A stretch of 64,000 nt of DNA from Methanobacterium_D oryzae (GTDB lineage: Archaea > Methanobacteriota > Methanobacteria > Methanobacteriales > Methanobacteriaceae): assembly GCF_050433505.1 (NCBI RefSeq), contig NZ_JBNPXC010000001.1:682001-746000 (forward strand). Direction: 5' to 3'. Positions within the stretch are counted from its first letter, which is position 1; each line of letters begins with the position of its first letter. Both the position numbers and the translations under genes were made by a program. The notes under the pieces were generated by a model, which saw only the letters and a program-made list of their open reading frames with translations, did no database searches and was not told the origin of the DNA. Positions 53,153 through 62,848 of this stretch are shown here, in pieces.

Positions 53153-54097
53153 TTATACTATTCTATTTTTAATTTCATACTTTTTACATATTGCATTTGC
53201 TCTTTCAGTTAGTTTTCTCTGATATTTTGGATTAGGATAGAAATTCTGTCCAAAAAGTTTTTTAGTTTTTTCTAAAAGTTCAGGAAAATGTTTTTCCAGA
53301 GTTTTGTAATAAACAGTCTTACAATCTGTTGGTTTATCTCCAAATAATGTTAAACCCGCAGTTAAAATGGAATCTGAACCATAATTTTTAGCTAAAACTA
53401 TCATCTTCTCAATTTGTTTTTCAGAATCTGATAAAAATGGTAAAACGGGCATGAAACATACTCCTGTCCTAAAACCATGGTCTTTAAACTTTTTCATGGT
53501 TTCTAAACGTTCTTTAGGTTTTGGGGCATTAGGTTCAAAGATTTTAGCCAGTTTTTCATCAGGGGTAGAAAATGAAAAGGATATTATAGCTCCTCCTCTT
53601 AATTTGAATTTTAAGTCTGGAGGTAAAATTGCATTTTCGTTTATTTTCTTTAGGATATCCATATCCCTTAAAACTAATGTAGATCTGGTTAAAATACTTA
53701 CAGGAAATTTAAATCTTGCAATTATTTGAAGTAGCTCTCTTGTAAGCTTTAATTCTTTTTCAATTTCAGGATAAGGTTCAGTGGCTGATGCAATTCCAAT
53801 TAATCCATATTCTCCATTTTTTGCTCTTCTTTTAAGTTGTTTTTTAAGAATTTCTGCAGCATTTGCTTTAACTTGGAGTTTATGGGTAGTGTCTCCACCG
53901 TAATGGCTTCCTCTAATATAGCAATAAAGACAATTAAATGAACATCCAAGATATGGATTAATTGAGTAATCTAATAAAAACCATGAATCACGCTTTTTAT
54001 GTTTGTTTAAGATTGATTTTACATAAACTTCATTTATTCCTTTCCTAACAGGGGTTTTAAAATCATCCAGTGAGGTTATCTTCATCTCTTTTGCCAT
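53153..54097 (-). CDS. SPL-family radical SAM protein
   Basis: About 314 residues. CSFNCLYC provides the CxxxCxxC [4Fe-4S] motif (about residue 50), and the fold matches the spore-photoproduct-lyase-like family of short archaeal proteins (ILTRSTLVLRD, FMPVLPFLSD). DNA repair is possible but unproven. ATG at 54097 behind GGTG; an upstream ATG at 54124 adds an unusual tail. Same strand as nfo and ends 40 bp before it. Confidence 0.82.
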   Translation of the reverse strand: MAKEMKITSLDDFKTPVRKGINEVYVKSILNKHKKRDSWFLLDYSINPYLGCSFNCLYCYIRGSHYGGDTTHKLQVKANAAEILKKQLKRRAKNGEYGLIGIASATEPYPEIEKELKLTRELLQIIARFKFPVSILTRSTLVLRDMDILKKINENAILPPDLKFKLRGGAIISFSFSTPDEKLAKIFEPNAPKPKERLETMKKFKDHGFRTGVCFMPVLPFLSDSEKQIEKMIVLAKNYGSDSILTAGLTLFGDKPTDCKTVYYKTLEKHFPELLEKTKKLFGQNFYPNPKYQRKLTERANAICKKYEIKNRIV

Positions 54098-54175
54098 ACT
54101 GTACACCAGATTAAATAATAACAATAATCTGTTAAAATTAAATTATAATTCAAAATATTTCTGCTTTTCGGAGAT

Positions 54176-55840
54176 TTATTGAGTATATTCTCCACTTTGT
54201 TTAATCTCTTCTGGAATGGCTGAAGAGAATTCTCTAAGATTTTTAATTAACTCATCCTTTTTAGAAGAATTCACAGCATAAATTCCTATTGTAGTATCTC
54301 CAAAAGCTACATTCTGAGGTGTATTCCATGTGCCTGCCATTTGCCATGAATCAGGGATACGCGGCGCTATTACTATCCATTCTGGCTGTAGAATAGCGAT
54401 TTCGGCTGATTTTTCTTTTGTCCAGTTATCTACATCTGATTTATTATATTCTCCGGTTTCTTCAAGATAATACACAGGTTCTTTACTTCCAAGACCATAA
54501 ATATCTAAAATTCGGGCATCAGTGTAAAAAGACATGGCTCCAAGGTCATTTACAGCAATAGTTGAATTATTATAATATTTGGCAACGAATTGTGCGGGAT
54601 AGACGTGTCCAAGATATCTGTCATTTGTAGCTTGAGGAGTTTCTTTAAGTGATTCAAATCCTCTTGATTCAAGAGGATCGCTTACGAGAGTAATAATTAG
54701 GATAAAAGAGATTACAATAAGTAAATATTTAGCTATATTTCTTCTATTAATCCTACTACTTATTGAAAATTTAAATTCTTTAATTTCACTTAGGGATAGT
54801 GCTATAATGAATATTCCCAATGCCACTAAATATGCATCGTATCTATAAAACCAGCCTACTCCTGCAAACAGGAAATTAATGATACCGAGAGAAACTAAAA
54901 TTACATTATTATTAAAATTTCTTTTTTTATCCTTTTTTTCAAAATATTATGATTTAAAAAATAATACAATGCAATAAAGAGGAGATATGCACATAAAAGC
55001 TCTAAAAACTGTACTTCTACTTGAATAAGATTTATTTGATGATGTGCAAGGAAGTAGGGTAAAATGTTAACTCTTTCTTTTAAGATAATTGAATTTGGTA
55101 GGAAATACCAACTCTTTGAGACTGATATCAACCCATAGACTACTAAAGGTAATGCTCCAACTAATCCCAGAATTATAGAATACATAAATTTCCTGTAAAT
55201 GAAAATTAATGCGCAAACAACCGCTAATAAAACTAATCCCTCATAACGAATTGCTGTAACAAGTGGTGCCAGAATTAAAAGGATAATTTCATAAGATTTA
55301 AACCATTCTTTTTGACTTTCATCAAGAGATGCAATTAATTTGGCAGAAAAGTAAACAAATAAAATCACCAGAATTATCTGCATTATATGTTCCATTCCTA
55401 CAAATACGAGTGTAGGGAGGGGGGTAAATATTATTAAAGAAACTAAAGCAATTAAATTATAAAAAGATTCTATTTTATAACGCCTTAAGATTAAATAAAC
55501 TATTGTAAGCAAAATTATAGCAAAAATGATGTTTTATTAAAGGAGCAGTTTCATTAACTCCAAATATGAAATATATAACTGATAATAGTAGTGTGTAGAG
55601 TGGAGAAGAAGAACTTGAGCTAAAACCATACTTTGTAACGCCCCAAACCCCGTGCTCAGCGAAATTCTTGGCCATAGCCATATGAATGTAAGGATCATCA
55701 AGAGCATATACAACGTGACCATCATTTTTCTCTAGAGATAAAAACAATAATGTAGAAACAATCGCCAAAAATATTATGATGGATACAAGTAGGGGCCAGT
55801 GATCTTTTAGGGCATTTAATTTGCTAGTTTGGAATTTCAT
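54176..55840 (-). pseudogene. Membrane glycosyltransferase-like gene broken by two frameshifts
   Basis: Three frames make one protein of about 550 residues: 55840 to about 55532 (TM, DDPYIHMAMAKNFAEHGVWG, GFSSSSSSPLYTLLL), about 55531-54934 (several TMs) and about 54933-54176 (TM, then an external domain). At 55530-55535 one extra base in AAAAC shifts frame; reading on gives IKIIFAIILLTIVY. At about 54937 an A7 run seems one A short; with eight A the frame continues through NNNVILVSLGIINF. It resembles ArnT/GT-C-like mannosyltransferases. Either a recent pseudogene or homopolymer sequencing errors. Confidence 0.7.
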
Positions 55841-55904
55841 TTATATCCTTTGTATAATTGTAAATGATTCAATAATCAATAAAATGATTTAACTTTTATT
55901 TATA

Positions 55905-57029
55905 TTAATATGGATCCCAGTTTTTTACTTCTTTGTATTGTGGGAAGTTTCCATAAGGATATTTATCGAACATTTGGCCCCATGAAGTGTTTTTAAATTC
56001 ATTTATCTTTTTCTTTCCGGTTGTGGGGTACCATAGTTTATCGTGATAAAATTCGGATGCAAATATGAATGATTTAAATAAGGGAGAATTAAAAAGCAAT
56101 TGATGAAGCCACTTTATATTCATGGTTTTTTTCCTGATCCGTTGATCCCATTTTATTATTGGGCTTCTTTTGGTTTCGAATTTTAAATTAATTTTTTTAG
56201 GGGCTTCTAAATTGCCTAATACTTCAATTTGGTCAATATCTCCTATTCCTAATCCTTTATCATGTGCCATTTTAATATAATCTATTTTTAGAGGATCAAA
56301 ACCCATTATATGGGCGGCAATAGCATCTATTGCTACTTGATCTTCACTTGCAAGGATTATATCTGCGCAGAATGGTTCCATTGTTCTTGGGCCAGCTCCA
56401 TTTCCACAAACTCCTCCATCCATAACTGAAAATACGCCTTTATGAATTTCTTTTTGAATAGCCAGTAGATCAACAAGAACTTCATGTATTTTTTTATGTG
56501 CATGGTGCCTGTATTTTGGAATTAGACCGCCAAAAGCATTTTTCATCGCACCAGTGGTTGTTGTGTGTCCATGAGTTTTAACTGTTGGAAAATGAATTAC
56601 ATTTGAATCATAAAACATTTTTGGAACCCATACTTCGCCAAATATATCATCCATTGCAAGCATTTCAGATTTTGGCTTAAATGAAACCCATTCAACATCT
56701 GTTAATGGCTGAAAATCTATTTCATGATTTTTTAGAATAGGTAACCATTTATTGTAGTAAGCTCCCTTCCAGGGGTGGGTGACTACTGTCTGATTTTCAA
56801 CTGCAACAATATCAGTATAATTATCCTGTTTTAATGTGTTTAAAACTCCTTCAAGCTGCCATGGTGGTGTTGAACATGCAGGGTAATAAAGAGTCCATGA
56901 GAGATTAAGTTTTAAGATTGTTTTGTCTTCTTTTTTTAAGGATTTTTGATGCTCTGCTAAATGCATTAAACTATTGTAATCGTCAATCACTGTTTTGGGG
57001 GATGTTTTCATTACTGCGACTTTTGACAT
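55905..57029 (-). CDS. DUF362-family protein
   Basis: About 374 residues, starting MSKVAVMKTSPKTVIDDY at 57029 with GAGGTAA upstream; the longer frame from 57122 would overlap the upstream gene. VIHFPTVKTHGHTTTTGAMKN and ILASEDQVAIDAIAAHIMG are DUF362 hallmarks. This form has no added ferredoxin domain. Function is unknown. It follows the flippase-like gene by 11 bp and probably belongs to one operon with it. Confidence 0.85.
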   Translation of the reverse strand: MSKVAVMKTSPKTVIDDYNSLMHLAEHQKSLKKEDKTILKLNLSWTLYYPACSTPPWQLEGVLNTLKQDNYTDIVAVENQTVVTHPWKGAYYNKWLPILKNHEIDFQPLTDVEWVSFKPKSEMLAMDDIFGEVWVPKMFYDSNVIHFPTVKTHGHTTTTGAMKNAFGGLIPKYRHHAHKKIHEVLVDLLAIQKEIHKGVFSVMDGGVCGNGAGPRTMEPFCADIILASEDQVAIDAIAAHIMGFDPLKIDYIKMAHDKGLGIGDIDQIEVLGNLEAPKKINLKFETKRSPIIKWDQRIRKKTMNIKWLHQLLFNSPLFKSFIFASEFYHDKLWYPTTGKKKINEFKNTSWGQMFDKYPYGNFPQYKEVKNWDPY

Positions 57030-57040
57030 TATTTTTACCT

Positions 57041-57979
57041 CTAACCTTCTTTTGGAGATTCTCCAATAATTCTTTTTTTGAAAATTAAATACACACAAAA
57101 TCCTAAAATTGCTCCATACCATAGAGTTCCAAATCTTATTATTATAGCTACACCAACAGATATGGTAGATGTCAGCCCGAAATACTGCAATAATCCTGAA
57201 AGTGTTGCTTCTGCAACTCCAAGACCTCCAGGAATCATACTAACAGCTCCAGCGAGGGAAGCAAAGCTAAATATAAATGTAGAATATATAATTCCAATAA
57301 ATTGTGAAAACCCTAATATCACGAAATAAAGGGCTAAACATTCAAAAAACCATGCAAAAGCACTTACAAATGACATTCCAATAATTCTTTTTGCTTCCAT
57401 CGTCTTTTCAAATGTTAAATGCATGGTTTTAATATCCTTTGAATATTTCCCTGCCCTTTTTTCCATTATTGAGATTAGTTTACTTGAAATAGTTTTAGAT
57501 TTAATAGCAGCAAAAAATCCGCTAAATATTATAATTAGAATTATTAAAATATAGGCTCCTTCTTTGTAATAAAGAATTCCCAGCAATGAAAGTAGTATTA
57601 AGCCAATTAAATCTGTAACCCTATCAATAATGACTACAGGAACAGTTTTACCTAAACTTTCACCATTTATGTCTTTTATAAGCCATCCTTTCCAGATTTC
57701 ACCAACTTTTGCAGGGGTTATAATCATCCCAAGGCCACTAAAAAACACGAATAAGTTGTCTTTAAGATTTAAATGAACATCTACTGATTTAAGGAAAAAA
57801 TTCCATTTAAAAAAACGGATAAAATAGGCAACAGTAGTTAAAATTATCATCACCGGAATATAAATCCAGTTGAAGCCTTTTAAAGCCAGAAGCAGCGTTC
57901 CAAAATCAGCATATATACACATTGCGAGATAAACTGCAACTGCAAAAAGAATAACCAACCAAACTTTATTTTTTACCAT
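57041..57979 (-). CDS. UPF0104 / lysylphosphatidylglycerol-synthase-TM-like membrane protein
   Basis: 312 residues with about eight TM segments. The motif GLGMIITPAKVGEIWKGWLI and SMIPGGLGVAEATLSGLL identify the flippase-like family linked to glycan and lipid export. GGTG precedes the ATG. In this cluster with UbiA and the broken glycosyltransferase it may serve synthesis of a lipid-linked surface polymer. Confidence 0.85.
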   Translation of the reverse strand: MVKNKVWLVILFAVAVYLAMCIYADFGTLLLALKGFNWIYIPVMIILTTVAYFIRFFKWNFFLKSVDVHLNLKDNLFVFFSGLGMIITPAKVGEIWKGWLIKDINGESLGKTVPVVIIDRVTDLIGLILLSLLGILYYKEGAYILIILIIIFSGFFAAIKSKTISSKLISIMEKRAGKYSKDIKTMHLTFEKTMEAKRIIGMSFVSAFAWFFECLALYFVILGFSQFIGIIYSTFIFSFASLAGAVSMIPGGLGVAEATLSGLLQYFGLTSTISVGVAIIIRFGTLWYGAILGFCVYLIFKKRIIGESPKEG

Positions 57980-58014
57980 AAATTAAGCACCTTTTGCCGA
58001 AACATTGATTAAAA

Positions 58015-58647
58015 TTAAAAATATTTCCGTCGCATCTTCAAAATCTTTGTTAATACATGATTTAATGGAGTTGATCTTTTCCCAAATACTTTCAAATTAT
58101 TTTTTAAAATAGCATTTCGTGGATCATTTGTTTCTATAATTATGCCTGCATTTCCTATTTCATTAGCAAAATGAGCATCACTTCCACCGATAACACTTAA
58201 ATTATTGTTTTTTGCAAATAAAGAAGCTTTCTGATTATATTTGTCCTCTACACATCTTGAATTGAATATTTCAATATTATTTACCAATTTATAATCTTCT
58301 TTAGTAAGGGATGCAGAATTTCGCCAATTGTCAAAGGGATGTGGAACAACTACTATACCATTTTGGGCCTTAATTTCATCTACAACTTCATAATATTCAA
58401 CTGATTTTATTTCCTGCTCTAAAAATAATCCAATTATTTCTCCTTTTGTTGTTGACACTTCTGATCCGATTATAACTTTAAAATCCTCGGTTTCATACTC
58501 TTTTGTCTTTAAACCACCTTTTATGGTGTCATGATCTGTAACTGCAATTCCGTTAAGCCCTCTTTTTATTGCAATTTTTACAATTTTTTTAGGATCAAGA
58601 AACCCATCAGATGAATATTTTGAGTGAATGTGAAAGTCATATTTCAT
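58015..58647 (-). CDS. PHP-domain phosphoesterase
   Basis: About 210 residues. Metal-binding motifs DFHIHSKYSSDG at the N-terminus, TDHDTIKGG, GSEVSTTKGEIIG, VVPHPFD and GGSDAHFANEIG at the end: the complete PHP set, for hydrolysis of a phosphoester. ATG at 58647 with GAGATG upstream; 58656 is also possible. Substrate unknown; related small PHP proteins act on nucleotides. Confidence 0.85.
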   Translation of the reverse strand: MKYDFHIHSKYSSDGFLDPKKIVKIAIKRGLNGIAVTDHDTIKGGLKTKEYETEDFKVIIGSEVSTTKGEIIGLFLEQEIKSVEYYEVVDEIKAQNGIVVVPHPFDNWRNSASLTKEDYKLVNNIEIFNSRCVEDKYNQKASLFAKNNNLSVIGGSDAHFANEIGNAGIIIETNDPRNAILKNNLKVFGKRSTPLNHVLTKILKMRRKYF

Positions 58648-58712
58648 TTTATACATCTCATAATTACCATATTATCTAAGTTATTATTTGAAAATTAAAT
58701 TATAAAAACTCT

Positions 58713-59585
58713 TTAAAATACTCTTTGAAATATTACATTTCCATAAATTACAAATATAGCTATTAATATCCAGAATATAATGGTTAATAACATTCCTTTA
58801 TCTTTAAATAGCATTTCTGGTTCTCCACCGAAATTTTCTTTATGAAAAAGGAATATATACCTAAAAAGGCCATAAAAGGCAAAGGGAATTGTAAGCATTA
58901 TGAATATTTTCCCTGTAAAAAATGTGTATAAAGAATATGACATAATTAGGGCGCTTGTGGTGATAGTAATCATCTGATCAAGCATTTCAGTTGAATAACC
59001 GTTAAGTATTTCCCTATGGTTCCCGGCATTTTCTCCAAGCAGGACTAATTCGTGTCTTCGTTTTCCAATTGCTAAAAATAGAGCAAGTAGGAATGCGCAT
59101 ATTATAAGCCATGGTGAAATAAGCACACCAATTGCTAAACACCCTGCAATTGCCCTTATAACAAAACCCGTAGAAATCACCATGATATCTACAATAATAA
59201 GCTGTTTTAGAAATAATGAATAGATCAATATTAAAATGAAGAAAGATACTGCTGAAACTAAAAACAAAGTGTTAATTAAATATGCAGAAGCTAAAGCTAA
59301 TAAAACTAATAATATAGAAAATAACAGTGCATTAATGGGGTTTATTTTGCCAGAAGCAATAGGTCGTTTGCATTTTTTCGGGTGATTTTTATCTTTTTCA
59401 ATATCAGAAACATCATTTATAATATATATGCTCCCTGAAAGCACACAAAATATTGCAAATGCGGCTATTGCATCAATCCAAAGATTAAAGTTTAATAAAT
59501 TTAATGAAAAGATAATTCCAATGAATATGATTAAGTTTTTATACCATTGTCGTGGACGCATTGAAATTATAAGTTCTTTTATCAT
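58713..59585 (-). CDS. UbiA prenyltransferase, decaprenyl-phosphate phosphoribosyltransferase-like
   Basis: 290 residues, eight to nine TM segments. The start MRPRQWYKN and the first Asp motif INDVSDIEKDKNHPKKCKRP match phosphoribosyl transferases acting on polyprenyl phosphate rather than the archaeol (DGGGP) enzyme. It would prepare a lipid-linked sugar at the inner membrane face. GTGAT precedes the ATG. The neighbouring PHP, flippase-like and glycosyltransferase-like genes fit a surface-glycan cluster. Confidence 0.85.
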   Translation of the reverse strand: MIKELIISMRPRQWYKNLIIFIGIIFSLNLLNFNLWIDAIAAFAIFCVLSGSIYIINDVSDIEKDKNHPKKCKRPIASGKINPINALLFSILLVLLALASAYLINTLFLVSAVSFFILILIYSLFLKQLIIVDIMVISTGFVIRAIAGCLAIGVLISPWLIICAFLLALFLAIGKRRHELVLLGENAGNHREILNGYSTEMLDQMITITTSALIMSYSLYTFFTGKIFIMLTIPFAFYGLFRYIFLFHKENFGGEPEMLFKDKGMLLTIIFWILIAIFVIYGNVIFQRVF

Positions 59586-59755
59586 GTACTATCACAGTAA
59601 GTTTTAAAAGTATTCAAAAGGGATATTATTGAAAATTTGAAGTTAACTCATTATATAATTATTCATTATGTATTAAAAAATAAGATTAAAAATGTATGGT
59701 ACATTAATTTTTTAATTTTTATTGATGAAAAAAATAAAAAAATCATTGGGATTTT

Positions 59756-60772
59756 TTAATATATTCCCATTGCTTTGTTTGTTCTTTCAATTGATTTTTG
59801 AGGATCCTCCTCTAATTCAAGCATAGCTCTTATTGCATCCACATTTTCAGGAACAACATCAGATTCCTGGTGAATTGCCTGCATGTAATAGAGCTCTCCA
59901 TTTACAATATTCACTGATTCTTCCCAAACTCCAATTTCAAATAAATCATTTCTGGATCGGCCTAATTCTTTTGCATATTCCATGAACTCAGCAGTTGAAC
60001 CAAGCCCTTCACTTGCTTTAAGTAAAAGAACCCGTGGAGTCTCATTTAATTTATCTTTTATATCATCAACACTAACTTGAGATTCAAGCTCAACCATTAA
60101 ATTATGCTGGTGCATTAAAGTTGTAGGCACTAATAATGCAATTGTAGTTATATCAAGGTCATACATAACTGTTTGAACATCAGGCCCGTGGTGAGAAGGC
60201 ACAGTTGGAGGATTAGGGACTACGGCATTAATTGGACCCTTTTTAACCTGTCTTGGGTCAGCACCTCTCCTTACCATTACAGCTCTTACTTTTTTAATTC
60301 CACAGAGATCATTTATAGGATTAAGAGTTCTGCAAAGACCTGTGGTGTTACAGGATACAACTCTTGCATAATTTTTTCCTATCACATCTTTATAATTTGA
60401 AAATGAGTTAAATGAAAGCCCTATTGCGTCGTGCTTTTCTCCACCCTGGAATATTGCCTTTAAACCCATTTTTTCATATGTATTTTCTTTATTTTTGGCA
60501 CCAATGCCTTCAGGGGTACAGTCAACAACTATGTCAAGTTTTTCGAATAATTCGTCTGCAGTTCCAGTTACTTTGATTCCTGCTTCTTCAAAGGAGCTTT
60601 CCCTTTCAGGAACACTTATATAAAGATCATAACCTTTTTCAACAGCCATTCGAGCTTCAAAGTCGGGGCTCCGCTTTGTAACTCCAATAATTTTCATATC
60701 ATCCTGCGCAGAAACAGCATCTGCCACTCTTTTACCAATTGTTCCATATCCATTTATACCAACAGATTTCAA
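59756..60772 (-). CDS. gap: Type II glyceraldehyde-3-phosphate dehydrogenase
   Basis: Archaeal NAD(P)-dependent GAPDH, about 338 residues. Rossmann motif VGINGYGTIGKRVADA, catalytic Cys in VVSCNTTGLCRTL, phosphate-binding RRGADPRQVKKG. The TTG at 60772 (LKSVGING) is likelier than the TTG at 60781 because GGAGT is then about 8-9 bp upstream. It works in gluconeogenesis in methanogens. Monocistronic. Confidence 0.93.
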   Translation of the reverse strand: MKSVGINGYGTIGKRVADAVSAQDDMKIIGVTKRSPDFEARMAVEKGYDLYISVPERESSFEEAGIKVTGTADELFEKLDIVVDCTPEGIGAKNKENTYEKMGLKAIFQGGEKHDAIGLSFNSFSNYKDVIGKNYARVVSCNTTGLCRTLNPINDLCGIKKVRAVMVRRGADPRQVKKGPINAVVPNPPTVPSHHGPDVQTVMYDLDITTIALLVPTTLMHQHNLMVELESQVSVDDIKDKLNETPRVLLLKASEGLGSTAEFMEYAKELGRSRNDLFEIGVWEESVNIVNGELYYMQAIHQESDVVPENVDAIRAMLELEEDPQKSIERTNKAMGIY

Positions 60773-60970
60773 AAAGATCAACTCCTTATTCCAATATTAA
60801 TCTTTAACTTTTAATTATAATATAAATTTTATCGCTAATCAAATAAAGTTATTTCCATCAATGCCCTTTTAAGCTGGTTGTTATAATATAGGAAAGCCTC
60901 TAATACTGTGATGTATTTTAATATAAATTCCAAAGTTGTATGTCTATTATTTTAATTAATATTGTTAATT

Positions 60971-61495
60971 TTATTTCTCTGCAAGTTCTGCGATAATTCC
61001 TTCCAGAAATATCCTTGTAGATATCTCAAACAAGGTTCCAAAAGGCGTTAATGGTTCATATTCACCTGAAACTCGCCTTTCGATGTAATTTTTAGTTTTT
61101 GCTTTTATTCTACCCGGTATTTCAATAATGAGATCTGAAATTTGGGCAAGAGGTGAATCAGTAAAAGAAGTTATGGATATGATTTTAGCCCCAATAGATT
61201 TTGCCTTTTTTGTAATAGTTAAAGTTGGTTCAGTTTCCCCTGATCCAGATATAGCTATAAGAACATTTCCTTCATCAATTTCAGGAACAATGGTTTCACT
61301 AACTACATAAACATCTCTACGAATTTCACTTAATCTTGAAGCAAAAGATTTTCCAACAAGTTCAGATTCTCCATAACCACATATAAATATCTTTGAAGAA
61401 TTAATTAGATAATTTTCCATTAGTTTAACTGCTTCATCATCAATATCTAAAGATTTTATATGGGACGTAATCTCTTCAAGCACGATTCTTAACAT
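60971..61495 (-). CDS. hxlB: 6-phospho-3-hexuloisomerase
   Basis: SIS-domain isomerase, 174 residues, of the ribulose monophosphate pathway, which in archaea makes ribose phosphate from fructose-6-phosphate. Motifs GYGESELVGKSFASRLSEI and ISGSGETEPTLTITKKAK bind the phosphate sugar. GGTG precedes the ATG. The partner hexulose-phosphate synthase is not in the window. Confidence 0.92.
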   Translation of the reverse strand: MLRIVLEEITSHIKSLDIDDEAVKLMENYLINSSKIFICGYGESELVGKSFASRLSEIRRDVYVVSETIVPEIDEGNVLIAISGSGETEPTLTITKKAKSIGAKIISITSFTDSPLAQISDLIIEIPGRIKAKTKNYIERRVSGEYEPLTPFGTLFEISTRIFLEGIIAELAEK

Positions 61496-61792
61496 AAAAA
61501 CACCAGTTATGTACTTAATATATTTGGGGCATTATATATTATTTTTGATTTTATCTTGAAGTAGGAGTGTGTTATTGAAAATATACTATTTTAGTGGGTT
61601 AATTTATAAGTGAACTTTAAAAATGCCTTCAAAACTATTTTAAATAATTATAAAAACCAATGTTTTCAATTAAATTATAATTAATTTATTTTTAATAGTT
61701 TAGTAGATTAAAATAATAGTTAAATAAAATTAGCGGTACTTTAGCATTGATTTGATTAAAAATAAAAAGAAAATGGGAAATTGAGAATTTCC
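61496..61792. other. Intergenic region between top6A and hxlB
   Basis: About 297 bp of AT-rich sequence upstream of hxlB and downstream of the topoisomerase genes. No open frame, palindrome of the sulfur type or hairpin array found. Confidence 0.45.
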
Positions 61793-62848
61793 TTACATTA
61801 CATCTAATTTTTCTGGTAGATATGTATCTACTACATATTCAAGACCATACTTTGAAAAAGACTGCTGTTCTGCTTTTTTCCCGATTTTAAGCATTTTCTT
61901 AATTTCGGTTTTCCAGTATTCATCCTTGTAACGAGGATCTTTAAGCAGTTCTTTAAGTCTTAAAATGTCAATATCCTTTAATGGATCAGTTGGAAGGTCA
62001 TAATTAATTATGTCGCTTGCTGTTACTCCTAAAAACTTGGCATCGGGTGTTGCCAGGTCATGGTTAACGTGGGCGAGTTTTGCACTTCCAGATATTATAA
62101 CCATGGCAATGTGGAATCCCCATGGATCTCCGTCGTTACAGACATAGACTGGTAAGTTAAGCTCGGTATTAACACGCTTTAAGAACCTTCTTGTTGCCCT
62201 TGCTGCCTGACCTTTAAGTCCAACAATAAGAGTGTCGAATTTTTTATAAGCCTCTTCTTGGACCAGTCTGTGGAACATCCCCATTGTTTCCACTGCGATT
62301 ACTCTTTGAACGTCATGATCTACAAATTCAACATCATCAATGGTTGGAGATATTGTATAACCGGATTTACCTGATTTTAGAGCGTTAATTTCAACGTCAT
62401 CTTCTTGAATAGTAAGTTTACCATAAACTGAAGCTCCATCTTCTTCTGGCATTAAACCAAGGTCTTCTCTGGACATTCCCAGTGTAACTTCAAGGTCTTC
62501 ACCAACAATGTTAGATTCTTGCTGATCTCCGAAATCAACATCCCAACTTTCTGAAATATAATAAAGCTCCCTTAAAGTAGCTGTTTTATTTGTTCTTATA
62601 AGGTCTTTACAGAAATTCGCTGTGTAGACCATTTGAGCTATTTTTTTAATTTGTTTAACATTACCGAGGGATCTTTGACCGTATCTATCTCCCAGAACAT
62701 AGTATCTCTTGGCCTCATCGTAAACTAAGTTAGATGTACCTCTGGAAGGCACTTTAATTGAAGGAACATTAGCGCTGTTAACGTCTTCTATAATTTGTGA
62801 TCCTAACCCTTTGAGCTTGTTTATTGCGATATCTTTTCTATTTAGCAT
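61793..62848 (-). CDS. top6A: DNA topoisomerase VI subunit A
   Basis: Spo11-like catalytic subunit, 351 residues, that makes staggered double-strand breaks. The active Tyr lies in RELYYISESWDVDFG; the Toprim Asp motif is CNDGDPWGFHIAMVI. It starts within the end of top6B (11 bp overlap) with GGAGG before the ATG, so the subunits are produced in a coupled way. Confidence 0.95.
   Translation of the reverse strand: MLNRKDIAINKLKGLGSQIIEDVNSANVPSIKVPSRGTSNLVYDEAKRYYVLGDRYGQRSLGNVKQIKKIAQMVYTANFCKDLIRTNKTATLRELYYISESWDVDFGDQQESNIVGEDLEVTLGMSREDLGLMPEEDGASVYGKLTIQEDDVEINALKSGKSGYTISPTIDDVEFVDHDVQRVIAVETMGMFHRLVQEEAYKKFDTLIVGLKGQAARATRRFLKRVNTELNLPVYVCNDGDPWGFHIAMVIISGSAKLAHVNHDLATPDAKFLGVTASDIINYDLPTDPLKDIDILRLKELLKDPRYKDEYWKTEIKKMLKIGKKAEQQSFSKYGLEYVVDTYLPEKLDVM

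Noticed and set aside
57030..57122. Longer N-terminus of the DUF362 protein
   Set aside because: The extension overlaps the upstream gene, is not family-like, and a good GAGGTAA precedes the ATG at 57029.
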